Positions 38,201 through 51,704 are shown, counted from the first letter of the stretch. The stretch is 64,000 bases of DNA from Salarias fasciatus (GCF_902148845.1 NC_043764.1:19380531-19444530), one strand, 5' to 3'. The notes: generated by a model from the letters alone, not told the origin. Numbers and translations: made by a program.

Positions 38201-40541
38201 GAGTCTCGACGGAGCTCATGGTAATTTACGGTTCTCATTAAACAAGACGACAAACTCACCAACTCCCTATTTTCAAAAGAGCAGAAACATTTTCCCTGAC
38301 AATGTTTTAAATATGGTGTAGCGTCTTCAGTCAACCTGGTGAAAGAGAAAGCTGTTCATTCTGGACACTATGACCTGGAGCTAGCGGTGGCTGACCTGCA
38401 GGGGAAGACGGCCGTCCACAGCCTGTCAGTCACTGTGTGCAAGTGTTCAGACCCAACCAAGCCAAACTGTCGCATCAGAAAATCTGCAGTTTCTTCCACA
38501 GGAGGAGCGACAGTAGCGATTATTCTACTGAGCCTGCTGCTAATTGCAGGTATGGCACAATATGCTGACGATGCTCTGCTCTCTCTAACTTTTTTTATCC
38601 CATTAAACAATTAACATTCTCTCATGAAGTTTACCTGTGATAGTTTTGGATTTTGTTAAAATTCATACTTTTTGCAGGTAAAACATCAGTAATCTAAAGA
38701 CACAATTAACTTTGTTTCTGTCTCTTTTTTAAACTCTAGGTTTGCTTCTCTTAGCTCTTCTGTTTTCATGCAAGCCAGATAAAATCCCACTTGCAGATGA
38801 AAGTTATGGAAATCTGATGATCAGTAACACGGAGACACAAGGAACCGACTGTGAGGTATGGTTGTTTTTTTTTTTGGTTTTTGTTATATTTATTTAGGAA
38901 TTTCAATGTTTGAATGCACAGAAGTGAAAAGTAATGTTATTTAACAACTACAAAGGCATATTAATGCAACTTCAATAATTTTTTCAAAATGTACCTATGT
39001 TAAAGGTGGTTTTCGACAGTGATCCGAAATTTACCCGAATCCAAGCAACATCTCAAGTTAGGACAACAGCAGCTAATCCTGTAAGTGCTGTGAAATGTTC
39101 TTTCACATCCCCAAACAGGACGCGCGGCACTTTATAGGACTACATTTTTTTACCGAGTTGTCAACATGTTTCTTTTTTCAGATGTACGTGAATGGCTTGC
39201 AGTCACCTGTATCTCAAACAGAGTCTTTACTAAACCAACAAAAAACTATGCAATGGGTAAGCTCCTGATTATGTTTTTACAAACTGGATTCATTCAAAGG
39301 TTGAAAAAAAAAACAGCCTCTGGGTATAGTTCAGCTTTTTGCACGCGAAATGCTGCTCATGGAACTACCAAAACCAATAATGAGTTGATCTTTGCTCACA
39401 GATATTTCATGATTTTGTGTATTAAAAAAAGCCTGTTTTTCCTTCTGTAACACTTATACTTGAAATATATAAGCATTTAACAGTTGTGATGTCATAACAT
39501 GTATGTCATAACATTACAATAAAGATTACAATAAAGATTAGCACCCAATTCACTGAGTTCATTCAATGTAAACCATCCTAAAGCTACAAAAAAAACAACT
39601 GAAAAGAGATTTCAGTATGATCTGTAGTTACCTCTTCAGGCTTATTTGCCCAAAAGTTCAGTATCTATTATGTATATATAATAAGTCACATCTGGATTGG
39701 AAAGTAACAGCGACAACATTTAGATTCTTTTAGGCTTTTCACTTTTTCCAAAAATAATCAAACTGTCATGCTTTTTTTTCTCTAATGTTTTTTAAAAGCA
39801 AACTTATTCTTGATAAGCTTTTGTTTCCTCCCCAGATGAACAGCTTTGACTATGGCGAAACCTGCGTTGAAGATTCCACTCAATACTCACAACTCCGAAG
39901 AGACAGAGCCAGCTCCCATGGCTTAATGCGCATGGTACTGAAAATAACTGTTGGTTTAAATACTTTGACAGCACTGTCATTATCACTGAGCATCATGTGA
40001 AATGTTTCATTTAGCAGTCGATGGGTGCATCGTCAAACGCTGGAATGAGACTTCAGAGGAGGGCATCATCTAACACTACGGTACTGTATCTATTCTATGA
40101 GCACGTCTCTACATCTCAGTTATGAAAGATTCTTACAAACTGTTTGTCGAATTTTGTTTACTGTTTTACAGAACTGGCCAAACCGCCTACATTTTCAGGA
40201 AACCATGCTGAAAAAGGTCTTGATAAATGATTGTACTCGTCCATATAAAGTTAAGATAACGTTGTTTTTTCATACACATTTATTCCCCTCTGCTTTTTCT
40301 ACTCTCCTGTACGCTGTAGGAGCTGCACAAGCTTGAAACTCAAAGCTGCAAACAGGACGAGTATCGACCTCACGTGTACGCTGAGGAGGGCGATTCACAG
40401 CACAACTTCGAGCTCGACGCCATCTCCATCGCAGAGGTTAACTTTGACCCCAACTTAGAGCTGGATTACAAGTTCAAACAACTGGCCTCCATCTGCATGC
40501 CTACTGGCAATACTGTATACAGCACACAAGCTTCTGATTGA
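35259..40541 (+). CDS. cdh26: cadherin-26-like protein, tandem copy 2 (5' exons not found)
   Basis: Second tandem cadherin, about 836 visible residues. Exons in phase: 35259-35375, 35487-35633, 35803-35947, 36052-36224, 36335-36466, 36550-36732, 37356-37675, 37768-37910, 37996-38220, 38322-38549, 38740-38855, 39006-39080, 39182-39256, 39836-39934, 40015-40080, 40172-40216 and 40320-40541 (TGA). Exon sizes and phases mirror copy 1 through the ectodomain and transmembrane region (the 147-, 225- and 75-bp exons are identical in length). A furin-type RQKR directly precedes the EC1 Trp. Linkers are DSNDCAPTF, EDENNHLP (degenerate), ENVNEAPIF and SDVNDNTPVL. The transmembrane segment (VAIILLSLLLIAGLLLLALL) crosses an exon junction. 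The distal tail (NLELDYKFKQLASIC) is a weak match to a catenin-binding domain. The signal-peptide exon or exons were not located upstream of 35259. Confidence 0.88.
37095..37289. mobile_element. small palindromic MITE in a cadherin intron
   Basis: The left end reads TGTCAAACTCCAGTCCACGA and the right end CCTCGAGGACCGAGTTTGGA, followed by CACCACTG; the two ends are imperfect inverted repeats. The consensus (GTCAAACTCCAGTCCTCGAGGGCCGC-like) is one I recall from a very common fish non-autonomous hAT-type element. It sits in the intron before the exon at 37356. No target duplication is obvious. Confidence 0.65.
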
Positions 40542-41862
40542 ACCACAAATCAAATTTAAACAAGAAGATCAATGACAAAATTAACATCCACTTACAGTAT
40601 AAAACCATCCTAATGAGACTCCTTATTGACAGGACTGATCTTGTCCAGACCTTGCATCTATAATAATGGTGAGACAGCTTATTCAAGAGTTTAAGTAAAT
40701 GACATTACAAGGTCAATGTCTTGTTATCGGATTTCTCTTAACAGGTTTTATTCATCATGAGTGACATTTAAAAAAAAAAAAGAACTGAGATTGATAACAT
40801 TGTGATAAAGTAAATGAGTTTCACTGATCCTGTGTTTCATCAAATAGAGAAAAAGCAGGTGAAAGAGATTTTGAGTAATATAGTTTAACTTAACTGAAAA
40901 CTATATGATAATCACTACCTTAAAGATAGAGTAATGAGGGTGAAAACAAAAGTTAAGCTGAATATGACATGAACATAAAAAGCTGATGATAGTTTTACTC
41001 AAAACTCAGTTTTACATGTAACAAGTAACAAGTTCACCCAATAAGAAAATGTTAATTTGTCACAATGGACCAATACTGCTTCATAAACAGTGACTCTTTC
41101 TTTCCTGAATAGTTCATGTGACAACAGTGTTTGAATGATTGAGTTTACACAGCCGTACGCATTACAAGCATGAGCACATACAGGATCAGGGTTTGGTGAC
41201 GTCTTTCAGGGATTTTATAAGCATTAATTTCATTTTTGTCATGCACAGTTTTGGGGTTTTGCTGTTCTTAGATTACACAAAATGCATTTTGCTCCCTCCA
41301 TTATTTAATAGAGATGTGACACACACCATGTACATTTTCTGGGAAAATGCCAAAAAAATGCCAGGTGCGCCTTGTGGAAACACAACACTCCCACTGAAGT
41401 ATGATAATTACACATGCGTCATAATTCTGTGGCATTTCCAACACTGAACCACCTGCAGCTTGTCCAACCAGTTTTTTGTTACATAGTGCAACAACAGAAC
41501 CACAGGCAGGCTGATAGTAGACCTGTGTGCATGTTTTTGTCTTTATTTGTGTTTGTTTGTTTGTTTGTTAGTTTGTTTTAGGGATCATATGCTGAACATT
41601 AATGCACATTAGTTACCTGCAGGTCCAATTAGCTTTTTGGTTTAAATTAGTTTGACGCTTTTGACTTAAATAGACGTACAAATATGCGTGTTAAAAATAA
41701 TTTGGGAGAGAAAAAGTGCCAACTTTTAAAAGGTTAAGTAAAGGTAAAGTAGGGATTACCGGTAATAAAAATTAATATTCAACTTTATTCATACAAGGTG
41801 GCTTTTGAAGAAAACGTTTTTGTGGTGGTAGTAGCTTCGTTGATACGAATATGTGCAGCAAC

Positions 41863-41869
41863 CACACAC

Positions 41870-41926
<57 letters not shown>

Positions 41927-41927
41927 A
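41863..41927. repeat. (CA)n microsatellite
   Basis: About 30 CA units with single CGCA interruptions at each end. Confidence 0.95.
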
Positions 41928-42264
41928 TAACTATTGTTATTGTAATTCTATTTTTGTCAGCGTGGGTAAACCAGGAAATACACATATTGGAAATCAACTT
42001 GTATCACAGTTTGCTTTTGTAAGAAACAGAATTATTTTTTTGAATAAAAACTTAATAAAAAAAAAAAGAATGGCTGGATTTATTTCAAACACTATTAATT
42101 CCTTTAATTGTTTCTGGATCACGTCACTGAAAGTCTTAATCGTCAACATGGATCCTACAAGTAGTCAGTCAAATTTAAGAATTGAATTGTTCAGACAAAT
42201 TGAAGTAGAGACAACAAAAACATATACATGAGTGCAATAAATATTTAAATACTTCATCATCTCT

Positions 42265-42350
42265 GTGGGTGAGCTGAGGGATGAGTCCAGATCAAACAGG
42301 GAGAAAACTCACGCAAGCACAAGGAGATCGTGCAAACTCCACAGTCCGCA
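42265..42350. repeat. LINE-type fragment
   Basis: AGGGAGAAAACTCACGCAAG followed by GCAAACTCCACAG resembles the GGAGGAAACCCACGCATGCA...CATGCAAACTCCA block of the same abundant teleost LINE-type 3' repeat seen at 10003 and 61073. Short and degenerate. Confidence 0.4.
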
Positions 42351-43683
42351 CAACAACGTACGCCGAGACATGAGCGTGCAACACCACCACGCATCACTGC
42401 AGTGCAACTTACGGAGAAAAAAAAAAACCCTAATATAAATGGCTGCACCCTTCATACCTGAGTGTGGAGTGTTTACACCACACACTGCAGCCAGCCAAGA
42501 GGAACCAATGTGACACAACCACGGACCTTCACTGGAAGCTCCTGCTGGGCGTCACTGTGAGTACTGGAAAAGATCTTCCCTGCCTCGCCTCAAAAACAGG
42601 TTCACTGACAAACAGCATCAAAGTGAAAGAGATAACATGAGATCGCAATTAATTCCCAACCACGACGAGTGATAAGTGAAACTGTGTGTGACTGGACTGA
42701 AGGATCAAAGACTGTTTTTTTTTGACACAGGTGGGCGTTTATGATGACTAACTGAGGAAAAGTAACAATGGAGTTCCACCTTGACATGCCTGCAGGCTGA
42801 GGTGGAGTTGGGGAAAAGCAAAAAAATTAATTAAATGATAGCGAATGCTTACACAGCAGTGACAGTTTTAATGCATATAAAACAGAGTTTAATGGAACTG
42901 CAGTAAAGTTTAATTAATTCTCACAGGCAGCATCCTCCAGCCTGGACTACACTCCTCTTTGAAAAAAAAAAAACAAACAAAAAAACAACAACAAAGGGCT
43001 CTGTTTATGGACATCTTTAGTCCAGAGGTGGGCTGCAGCCCTCATGCTTCAGGGTCCGCCTGCTATATGCACACATTTAATGATAATGTCATTAATCAGG
43101 AACCCTGACAAAGACCTTACTACCAGGACCAGGATCACCATTCAGAATGTGTGGTTATTTGTTTTTAACATAGTCCAGGCATCATGCATTTCCTGAACAG
43201 TCATGAATCCATCATTTGTGTGTACTTGTAGAACCTCTGTGAGTAGTTTTGCTAATTCCTTACAGTGTACACACTGAAATACCTAAAGTGGGCATATTTC
43301 TAATTGTATTTAAGCTCATAAGTTACTTTTTTAATCAAAAAAGTGTGTTAATCCTTAGGGGAAAACATGTAGATATGACCAACCTCAGACATAATGTGTC
43401 TGAAAGAGAAATATTTTTCACGAGATTTGTGAGAGTTGCTAAAAATATATATAATTCAGTGCAATTTTCTTTACACTTTGAAATGTCATTCGTAACACAG
43501 CTTGATAAGAAAGGTTTTATGGGTACTGTGAATAAACCTGGCAGCACAATTGTTCATATTATCATTCAGAGCTCGTGCACATTAGCAGTATCAAGTGCTT
43601 TTCCATGACAAAGGAACAAAAACATGAAGCAGAAAAATTGTGCCTTGCTGTAAATTCCTTAAAAAAAAAAAAAACTCGAATAA

Positions 43684-43687
<4 letters not shown>

Positions 43688-43772
<85 letters not shown>
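43688..43772. repeat. (GT)n microsatellite, left of an inverted-repeat element
   Basis: About 42 GT units ending exactly at the left terminus of the element at 43773. Confidence 0.95.
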
Positions 43773-43773
<1 letters not shown>

Positions 43774-44047
43774 CTCGTATTTCTATCCTTGTTGGGGCCA
43801 AATGTCCCCACAAGGATAGCAAAACGTGGAACGACGTGCCTTGTGGGGACCTTTTTCCGGTCCTAAGTAGGAGAAACAGTGTTTTCTTGACCATGTTGTT
43901 GTTACTGAAAAAAGTAAAAGTGCAAAAACATTTCTTTAGGGTTAGGCTTTGTTTTAGTGTGGGTTAGGGTTAGGGTAAGGGTCAGGGTTAGGGGCTAGAC
44001 ATGAATGGGAGTCAATGGACGGTCCCCACGAGGATAGAAATACGAGA
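43773..44047. mobile_element. 275-bp MITE flanked on both sides by (GT)n
   Basis: Terminal inverted repeats of 27 bp: the left begins TCTCGTATTTCTATCCTTGT and the right ends GAGGATAGAAATACGAGA, with three mismatches. A second inner inverted block (CCCCACAAGGATAG) lies just inside the left end. The interior carries telomere-like GGTTAG repeats (about 43963-43978). Both outer flanks are (GT)n tracts in the same orientation. No coding capacity. I recall this as a frequent teleost element, but the superfamily is unresolved. Confidence 0.75.
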
Positions 44048-44048
44048 C

Positions 44049-44122
<74 letters not shown>
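44048..44122. repeat. (GT)n microsatellite, right of the inverted-repeat element
   Basis: About 35 GT units beginning, after CTGTGC, at the right terminus of the 275-bp element. Confidence 0.95.
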
Positions 44123-44123
<1 letters not shown>

Positions 44124-46206
44124 TTGTCATTAACATTTTTTTTTTTTTAACAAAAAACCACACTGCAGCAACTGACCTGGAAGTTTCGACGAATGTTTCT
44201 CTGTCGGTCCACATGATTCCCACACAGGTCAAGCTGTCCAGCAGGCTAATTTCAACGATGCAAACAAACATAACAAAAGAATTATCACAGTTGAATTCAC
44301 CAAAGGAGGATATTTTGTACCATGAGAAGTTAGTATTCGCATTTGCAGTGGAATTATTACCTGAGAGCCTTTGTTGAGGATTTTCAATGTCGCCAGTTAT
44401 CATTCCCTCAAGGATCCATTTTCACAGCCGCTGGTCTCACAAAAACAAGCCGGAAATAACTAAACGTGCACAGTACACAGTAATAGTAAATTATATGAAG
44501 TATGTGTATTTTATGAGCAGAGAAGTGGATTTTGTTCTTTCTTATTTTCAGAAACACGTAGAAAGATGAGACTCGGTATGGGTTGATGTTCATCCGCCCC
44601 CTGCTGTTCAGATCCGATTCTGCAGCTAGAAATGATAAACATTTTACAAGTCATTTGTATTTGTGCTGATATAAATTTAATTTTACCCAAAACATACCTA
44701 TATATCAGATTTATCATAAATAAACTTAAATAATTGAGGGTTTCATCCCTAATAATTACAAGCGCGATCTCAGGAAGACTTAAAATCTTTTGCTCAGTCA
44801 GTTGCAAAATCTTCCTTTGGCAAAATATATGAACCCTGGCATAAGAATGGAAGTCTGGTTACCTGAAGGCAGCGTTTGCCCCTCTTTGACCCCCTTCTCA
44901 AGAAGAATCCAGATGCTTTTGAACTGGCTTTGTTTGGCAATATTCACAAGGCTGTGGTCATCAATGTTGCTTGTGCACATTTTCTGTCTACAGTCACTCT
45001 CTGTGACTCTGCTTTTATGCAGCACTCTGCACTGCAATGATCCTCAAACACTTGCTGACCTTGCAGAGACTGTCAATCAGAGCCCTCTTGAAAACTGGCA
45101 GTTCAACAGTTGCCGAGGTATTTAGACAGTATAATGATAATGATAGTGTGTAAGGACATTTTTCAAAGACTTTCTTTCTTTCAAAAGTTCAACACACCTT
45201 TCTTCTATGTTTTTTTTAGTCTGAAGGCTATAATCATAATTAAAAAGAAGAAATGATTGAGTTTTACCTGTAACTGCATATGCGTATTAAGACAAGAACG
45301 AACTTTCCCATGTTATTTTAACCTTTTGAGTGACTCATAGCATGCACATAGTTTTACTGGGTCCAACTGGGCCTGAAGGCCTCTCTCTGCCAGATTTGCT
45401 TCTCCTTGTGAGTTTTCTTTTGCAGTCCAAAATCATGTATTTGAGGCAAATTTTCGGCCTTAATTTCCACAGTTTTTCTCCTCATGTTGCCTAAAGATAT
45501 TAAATCAAATTTCATCCTGTATTTATTTCTTGGCCTACCGTGAGAGATGGAAGAAGCACACTTTGTAATTAAAATGATAACACTTTAGGCCAAAAATTCA
45601 CTTTAAAGTGGGTTTTAAGTTGTATTCTTTTAGCTGGACTTTTATGAGCAAATGAAGTATCTACCACAACTGAGGAAACGTGACACTGCACTCCCCGACA
45701 AGCCCACAGATGTACTTTTCTACAAATCTCTCACTCTTCAATCTTTTCAATCAATTCTTCAATCACTCTTCTACAAATATGAAGAAAACATTGACAACAG
45801 AAATCTGTATTTTAGTCAGGGTCTACAAATGAGAGACACAGACATCTGTTCTATCTGTGATAGAGGGATGATAGTAAAAGCTTTGCTGTCGTCTCTAAAT
45901 GTTATTTTGGAAAACTGCTCTCTGCTACTTGGTTTTGTAATCCTGCCAATGAAGAATCCCAAATAAAATGTACATCAGAATTATTTCATAAAACACAACA
46001 ATGACATTTTATCACTTTACACTATATTGTTTATTCATCTGCTGTCAGTATGAGACATAAACAGTGCAAACCACGTATTTCCTTCATCAGTCTGGACTAT
46101 TTGTTTTAGGCGACAATAAATGTTTGAAGAAAATCCTACGAGATTTCTCAGTATTAAGGAATACGTCACCAGAAAAGACAAAAAATATATATTTTTAATT
46201 GAAATA

Positions 46207-46212
46207 TTTATT
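46207..46212 (-). terminator. probable polyadenylation signal of mtg2
   Basis: AATAAA on the minus strand, 58 bases past the mtg2 stop codon. Another AATAAA lies at 46030-46035 and could serve a longer 3' UTR. Confidence 0.5.
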
Positions 46213-46269
46213 AAAACAACAAATTTGGTTATAAATATAAAGAATACAGATGTGTGAGTGATCGGACCT

Positions 46270-46767
46270 CTACCACCTGACGGCTTTGGTGGATTCTCCA
46301 TGGAGGTATCCGTCATACAGCTCTCTGAGGTGAAGGATCAGCTCCTCTGTGTTCTGTCCTGTGAGAGCTGACACAGGTATGACCCTCTGGGTGACCTGGC
46401 TCCTCAAGAATTCAAGCTTTTCTTGAGCTTCGGGTAGGTCCATTTTGTTGGCTACAATAGCCTGGGGCCGCTCAGACAGACCGGGCTCATACTGGTCCAG
46501 CTCAAAGCGCAGGTCCTGGAGCTGGGTCCAGGGCTCTGGAGCGGACAGGTCCAACACAAAGAGGAGGAAACGGCACCGCTCGATGTGGCGCAGGAAGGAG
46601 ATCCCCAGGCCTCGGTTGAGATGAGCGCCTCGGATGATGCCTGGTATGTCAGCAACTGCAGTGAGAACAGATGAAAGCAAAACATACATGACATGACAGC
46701 GTACCAACAGCACAAACAATTCAAAATGAAGTGGAATATTACACCCTGAATGCAAGACAGCAACCAA

Positions 46768-46832
<65 letters not shown>

Positions 46833-49283
46833 TAATAATAATTTTTTAAAAAAGTGTCTTATATTCAGACCACTTTGGTCATCTTGTTCAATCGACTACC
46901 TGCGACTTGCTCGTGATCCCTGTACGTGACGATTCCTACATGTGGGTTGAGTGTGGTAAAAGGATAAGCCGCCACAGCAGGCCTGGCTTTGGAGATGATC
47001 CTCAAAAGTGAGGACTTGCCAGCATTTGGAAACCCCACCTGGCGGGATAAAGACAATCAACACTCCACCACAACGCAAAGGACGACAGGTCCCGGGCCAG
47101 CGTCCTGTTTAGAAATCGGGTGTCTTCTCTCACCAGGCCGGCGTGAGCCATGGTGCGTAGCTCCAGCTGAAGGACGCGCTCCTCTCCTGCTCCACCCGGC
47201 GTTGCTGTCATCGGGGCACGGTTCTCATTTGACAGGAAGAATCGATTTCCTTTCCCGCCGGCTCCTCCGAACGCCGCCACGTACTCCTGGCCATGTTTTT
47301 CCAGGTCCACGATGGTTTTACCCTGCTCCTTCACCACAGTTCCTAATGGCACCTTCATGAATGATTCAAAAAAAGACATCAGTGGAAGGAACATGTCAGG
47401 AAAGTATCATCAGTTAGTCAGGTGATAATCACTGACTCACTCTAATGTAGGTTGGGTTGCCGTTGCGTCCGTAACAGTTCTTGCTGCTCCCCGACTGCCC
47501 GTCTTCTCCCTTATAAACAGGAACCACTTGAGCCAACGACTTGACCAACCGGTCCGCTGGAAAGACAAAAACAAATCTTCAAGTGTCTTCAATATCACAG
47601 CCGAGAAAGCAGCACCGAGTTTCATTGTAGTTCAGTTGTATTCCCTAAACGCTTCACCTACGTTTAGTTTTGTCTTCTAATATTGTTATACAAGTGCATC
47701 CCGTTAGTCTTCACCCAACTACATGATGCTTTTTAATGGTTAAAATAATCTTTCCACAATGAGAACATCCAGTGTGATGGTGCTGTTTTTCTTTCTGACA
47801 CTACTATCGATTTATGCATCTTTGTATAACAGAAGTGAGACGTTGATGAAACATCTTAATGTTTTTATTGTGGTTAACCTCTTGGCAGAAACAGAGGCTT
47901 AAAGATATTTATGTTTAAAGTTTTTTAAATATTTAGTTTTGCCCGATTAACTGTGTTGTGTACATTGTTACACAAAAAAGAGCAGAAACCAATCGAAGGG
48001 ATCTGCTGCTGATAAACTTTCACATTACAGTAAATACTCAAGATTGGTTCATTTTAGTTGGGAAAACACTCCTAAAAACAACAACAAAAAAACAAAATCA
48101 GGGGTTCAAGTAATTCATGAAAACTGTTGACCATCCTCCTCTCACCCTTGATAATGACACTCCCTCCGTCACCTCCATTCCCTCCGTCTGGACCGCCCCA
48201 CTCCTTCCTGGGCTCACTGTGAAAGCTGCAGGCCCCTTTTCCACCCGAGCCGGCCACCAGCTTCACACGCCGGTGGTCCACAAAGTGACGGGTCTGTGGA
48301 CAACAGAGACAGAGTCACGTCAGTGATAAACCAGTGTTTGAGGCAGCAATGGGAGTGAATGACAGTTTCAGAATAGACCTACTGTTGATGACTTGCCTAT
48401 GAAGGGAGGTAATATACATGTAAACATTTAACTCTGATATACTGTTAAATGTTTATGTTTAGGACACAAAGATATGTTTTGTTCATTTATTAAATCAGAA
48501 ACTGAAGAAGTGAACAGAAATAAAAACAGGTAATCCTTTGAAATACTCAATAAATTATAGTAAATATATATTTTTAAAGTTGGGGTGGATGAGTTCTCCT
48601 CACAGAGCTTGATCCACATTACAATTCCAGATTTCTTAATGTTTTTTAAATCACAAGACACGGCAGCAGCTGCAGAGATCCATAAGGACAAGTCAAACTC
48701 CTCCAGCACGACCTTACTGATCTTAATAATATATAGTCTGCAATTGTTTTAGCCGTTGTTACTCTGCTCTTTATTACACTTACTTATTAATATTTTTCAT
48801 TAAGCAACCAACAGTTGCAGTATTCAGTAACTGATTATTCTGATAACTTCTTTTAAATGGGTAGATATAATGATAATAGATGGAATTAACAAATAACAAA
48901 AAGCTACAAAAAAGGAGACGATATTTTGATAACTACAAAATAATACATTACAAAATGACAAATGAATGCTCCATGATTTAGGTTACAGTTTGGGGGTTTA
49001 GGATTTATCCTGACATTTATTCTTTCTTGAACAGAGTCATATCAGGCTGGATTAAACCTCCTACCAGCTTCTTCTCGGACATCTCCGTCTTCTTGGGGTT
49101 TCCTCTGTTTTTGGCGCACAGCGCTGCGGAGCTGCTGACCCCTCGGACCCGCACGTCTCCTCCTCCTCCCCGCAGAGCCGACACCGAGGACCAGCCGAGA
49201 CCCAAGCCCCGCAGTTCGTCTGCTAAAACCCACCTCGGCAGCAGGTCAGCCCGCCGGGAAAAGACTCTAAACACCGCAAACAT
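46270..49283 (-). CDS. mtg2: mitochondrial ribosome-associated GTPase 2 (Obg family), complete
   Basis: Mtg2 (GTPBP5/ObgH1) is an Obg-family GTPase that helps assemble the large subunit of the mitochondrial ribosome. Six coding exons on the minus strand fit in phase: 49065-49283, 48146-48293, 47441-47556, 47134-47352, 46900-47038 and 46270-46655 (TAG), giving 408 aa. I recall human MTG2 as about the same length. Exon 1 encodes an Arg-rich presequence ([20 protein letters not shown]) ending in KKL. The Obg fold follows, with its glycine-rich motifs ([28 protein letters not shown]). G motifs are G1 GFPNAGKSS (236-244), G3 DIPG (283-286), G4 NKMD (350-353) and G5 SALTG (376-380), all intact. Neighbours are convergent cdh26 copy 2 and co-oriented ss18l1. 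Confidence 0.95.
46768..46842. repeat. (AAT)n microsatellite in an mtg2 intron
   Basis: About 24 AAT units with one GAT interruption, in the intron between exons 46900-47038 and 46270-46655. Confidence 0.95.
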
Positions 49284-51704
49284 CCCGCTTAGTGCCAGAA
49301 ACCAGCAGGCAGCGGCAGCTCAATGTCACCCCGGCTGGTCGAGACCAGCAGCGACAAAACTCAACTCCCCTGGACAGCGGGTGACACTAAACTCATAAAC
49401 TGATCATTTTTAATCCACGAAAGACACATAGTATGTTAGTTTTAGCATTTTAAATAGCACGACGCCGGTCCACTGCACGCTGACATGTTTACACTCTGTA
49501 CAGTGTGACTACGGAAAATGCGGAGGGACATTTCAACCCAGCTGCCATGTGGTCCTTTACTGCCACCTACTGGACAAGGACAGGAAAGTAACAAAGCTCA
49601 AGTCCTTTTTTATCTCCTTGGAAAAATTCCTTTTTCTGCATTGAGTCGGAGAGCTGATGGGGGTCAAAGGTCTTGCTAAGGAGCGACCTGTCTGCTGTGG
49701 AACCCGAACCAACGCCCATCTCCCATTACCAAGTTCCAAAGTTACAGAGATATGTATTTTCCCTTGATTTGTGCTCCTATGTTGGCTCTGAGTTTTAATA
49801 ACCTTTCAAGCTCATCATCAGTTTTGAGAAAATAACAGGATAATATGCGATTTAGGAAAATGTCTTGACAAAATGAAGACACACCAAAGGTGGCATCTGT
49901 TTATTTTATTTTGTTCTATATATATAACAAATCGTAACAAAAGACAGCAGAAAAAAATCAGGCAATGCAGTTTCACATAGATAACATTCATATTTGGATA
50001 ATGCACATTTAACTTGACTCTCATTCTTTAACAAATCTGCGAACAGTATTGCACACACGCACGCATGCACGCACACACACACAAATCAGTTGCCATCAGT
50101 TCACAGTAAATGAGACACTGATCATTATAGTTTAAAGAAGCCTCCTGTGATTGTCAGTGTTGAGTTATTTAGCTGTTTGACAGCCATGAATATCCTATTC
50201 TGAATCAACCCTGCAAAATGGCTGTGAATATTTTGTTATTTTACCCTTCTGAGGTACATTGTGTTACAATAGGTTACTGCTACCTTCGCCCTTCATACTC
50301 ATCATCTTTATTACTGACCTGCCTGAAAGAAAAGAAAGTGACTTATGAAATGACAGAAGGTTTTATCTGGATAGATGGATAGATAGATACAAGTGCATAT
50401 ACTCTTATTTAAAATTATCCTCCTAATGCTTGATATGTGAAATTATTTAACAGAATGCTTCATGTTTCTGTTGACATACTGACATACATTCTCATCATCT
50501 GTCCACAAGTCACATAAACACATAAATGTTACATGTCAGCTGGGACCTATAATAATGTCGAAAAACCTTAAATAAAACAACCATCATATTAGCAGTTAAA
50601 GTTGAGAAGCTCTGAATATTGGCATAAAGTATGCGTTCACCAACATGAATGTATTGCACATATTGAAGTGGAGATGCAGGACATGCTATTGTTGTCTTCC
50701 TGTGTTACTTTGGCTTTTTTTTTCCTCGAGTATTGTTAGTTTTAAAACAGCCTGAATCACCAAACAGTACAAAATATCAGACAGTACAGACAGTGTCACT
50801 GGAAAATAAAGTGCAGACAAAGTGGCAAATGCATGTTTACATAAAAGAAACCATTTCTGAACGGCATCGAAGAGTCGAACTTCTTTAAACTCTGAACAAT
50901 AGCCTCTATTTCTGTCTGTGCAGAGTGATATCACTGGAAATATAGTGTCCAAAACACTTAAACAATGGAGGATTACCATGAACAATGACATACAGTTTAA
51001 CTCTCGACCAGTCAGCTACGTTTTATGTCTATGACTGCAGTAAGACATATGTTGAGAGTGAGAACACATAATGTTAGACCACACAGCAACACACCACAGT
51101 TTGACTAACACAGACAAACCTGCTGATCCAGCAAGGTTTAACACCCCACATTTTCACCTTCATAAAATTAATAACCCCTATCATGGGACATAACAGTGTT
51201 ACCGCCAGGGATTACAGCAAGAGCTGGACCTATAGAGTGTATTAAGCAAATATCAGGGTACATTTGCTTCAAGGCTAATTTGTTTTTATAGCAGTCTCAC
51301 AAAGCAAGGTCCTGCTCTGTGCAAAAAAATAAAGCACAGTGAATATCAAAAAGCTTGTAAAGCAAAATAAACTCTAAAAGTAGGAGAAAGAATAAAAATA
51401 AATTTCTACAGCAAGAGAGAAAAACAAAGATATTTTCAGGTGACCTAGGCTAATCTAAAACCTCCACAGCTTCTTTTGTAGCCTATTTAATCTGTTGATA
51501 ATGTGTCTAAAAGCAACCCGAGTTTTCATAGATGATTGGTAGGTACTGTTTATCAGCTACAATCCTGTACAGAGCAAAACAAATGACTGAATCATTCACC
51601 ATCAGTTTCAAGGATGATTGATGGAAGGATGATAAATCTGATGCAGCCAGAACTTCTAATCTCCAGTCCGACACTTCGTTTCCTTCGCAAAACAGTGTGG
51701 TGGC
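49284..51704. other. mtg2 promoter region and ss18l1 3' UTR
   Basis: The left few hundred bases should hold the mtg2 promoter on the minus strand. The remainder downstream of the ss18l1 stop is AT-rich and probably contains a long ss18l1 3' UTR. Minus-strand AATAAA signals occur near 49899-49910, which would give a UTR of about 1.8 kb. No exon or transposon was recognised. Confidence 0.45.

Larger units (their letters stand above)
40542..46206. other. spacer between cadherin copy 2 and mtg2 (convergent genes)
   Basis: It holds the presumed 3' UTR of the cadherin at its left end, a (CA)n tract, a LINE-type fragment and the GT-flanked inverted-repeat element, all listed separately. The right end is downstream of the mtg2 polyadenylation signal. 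Open frames in it (for example 45652-45966) have no recognisable homology. Confidence 0.5.

Noticed and set aside
43961-43990. Telomere-like GGTTAGG repeats as an interstitial telomere
   Set aside because: Only two to three units, and they sit inside a small inverted-repeat element. Not evidence of a chromosome fusion.
45652-45966. 104-codon plus-strand open frame
   Set aside because: No recognisable domain and no splice support. Probably chance in the spacer between convergent genes.
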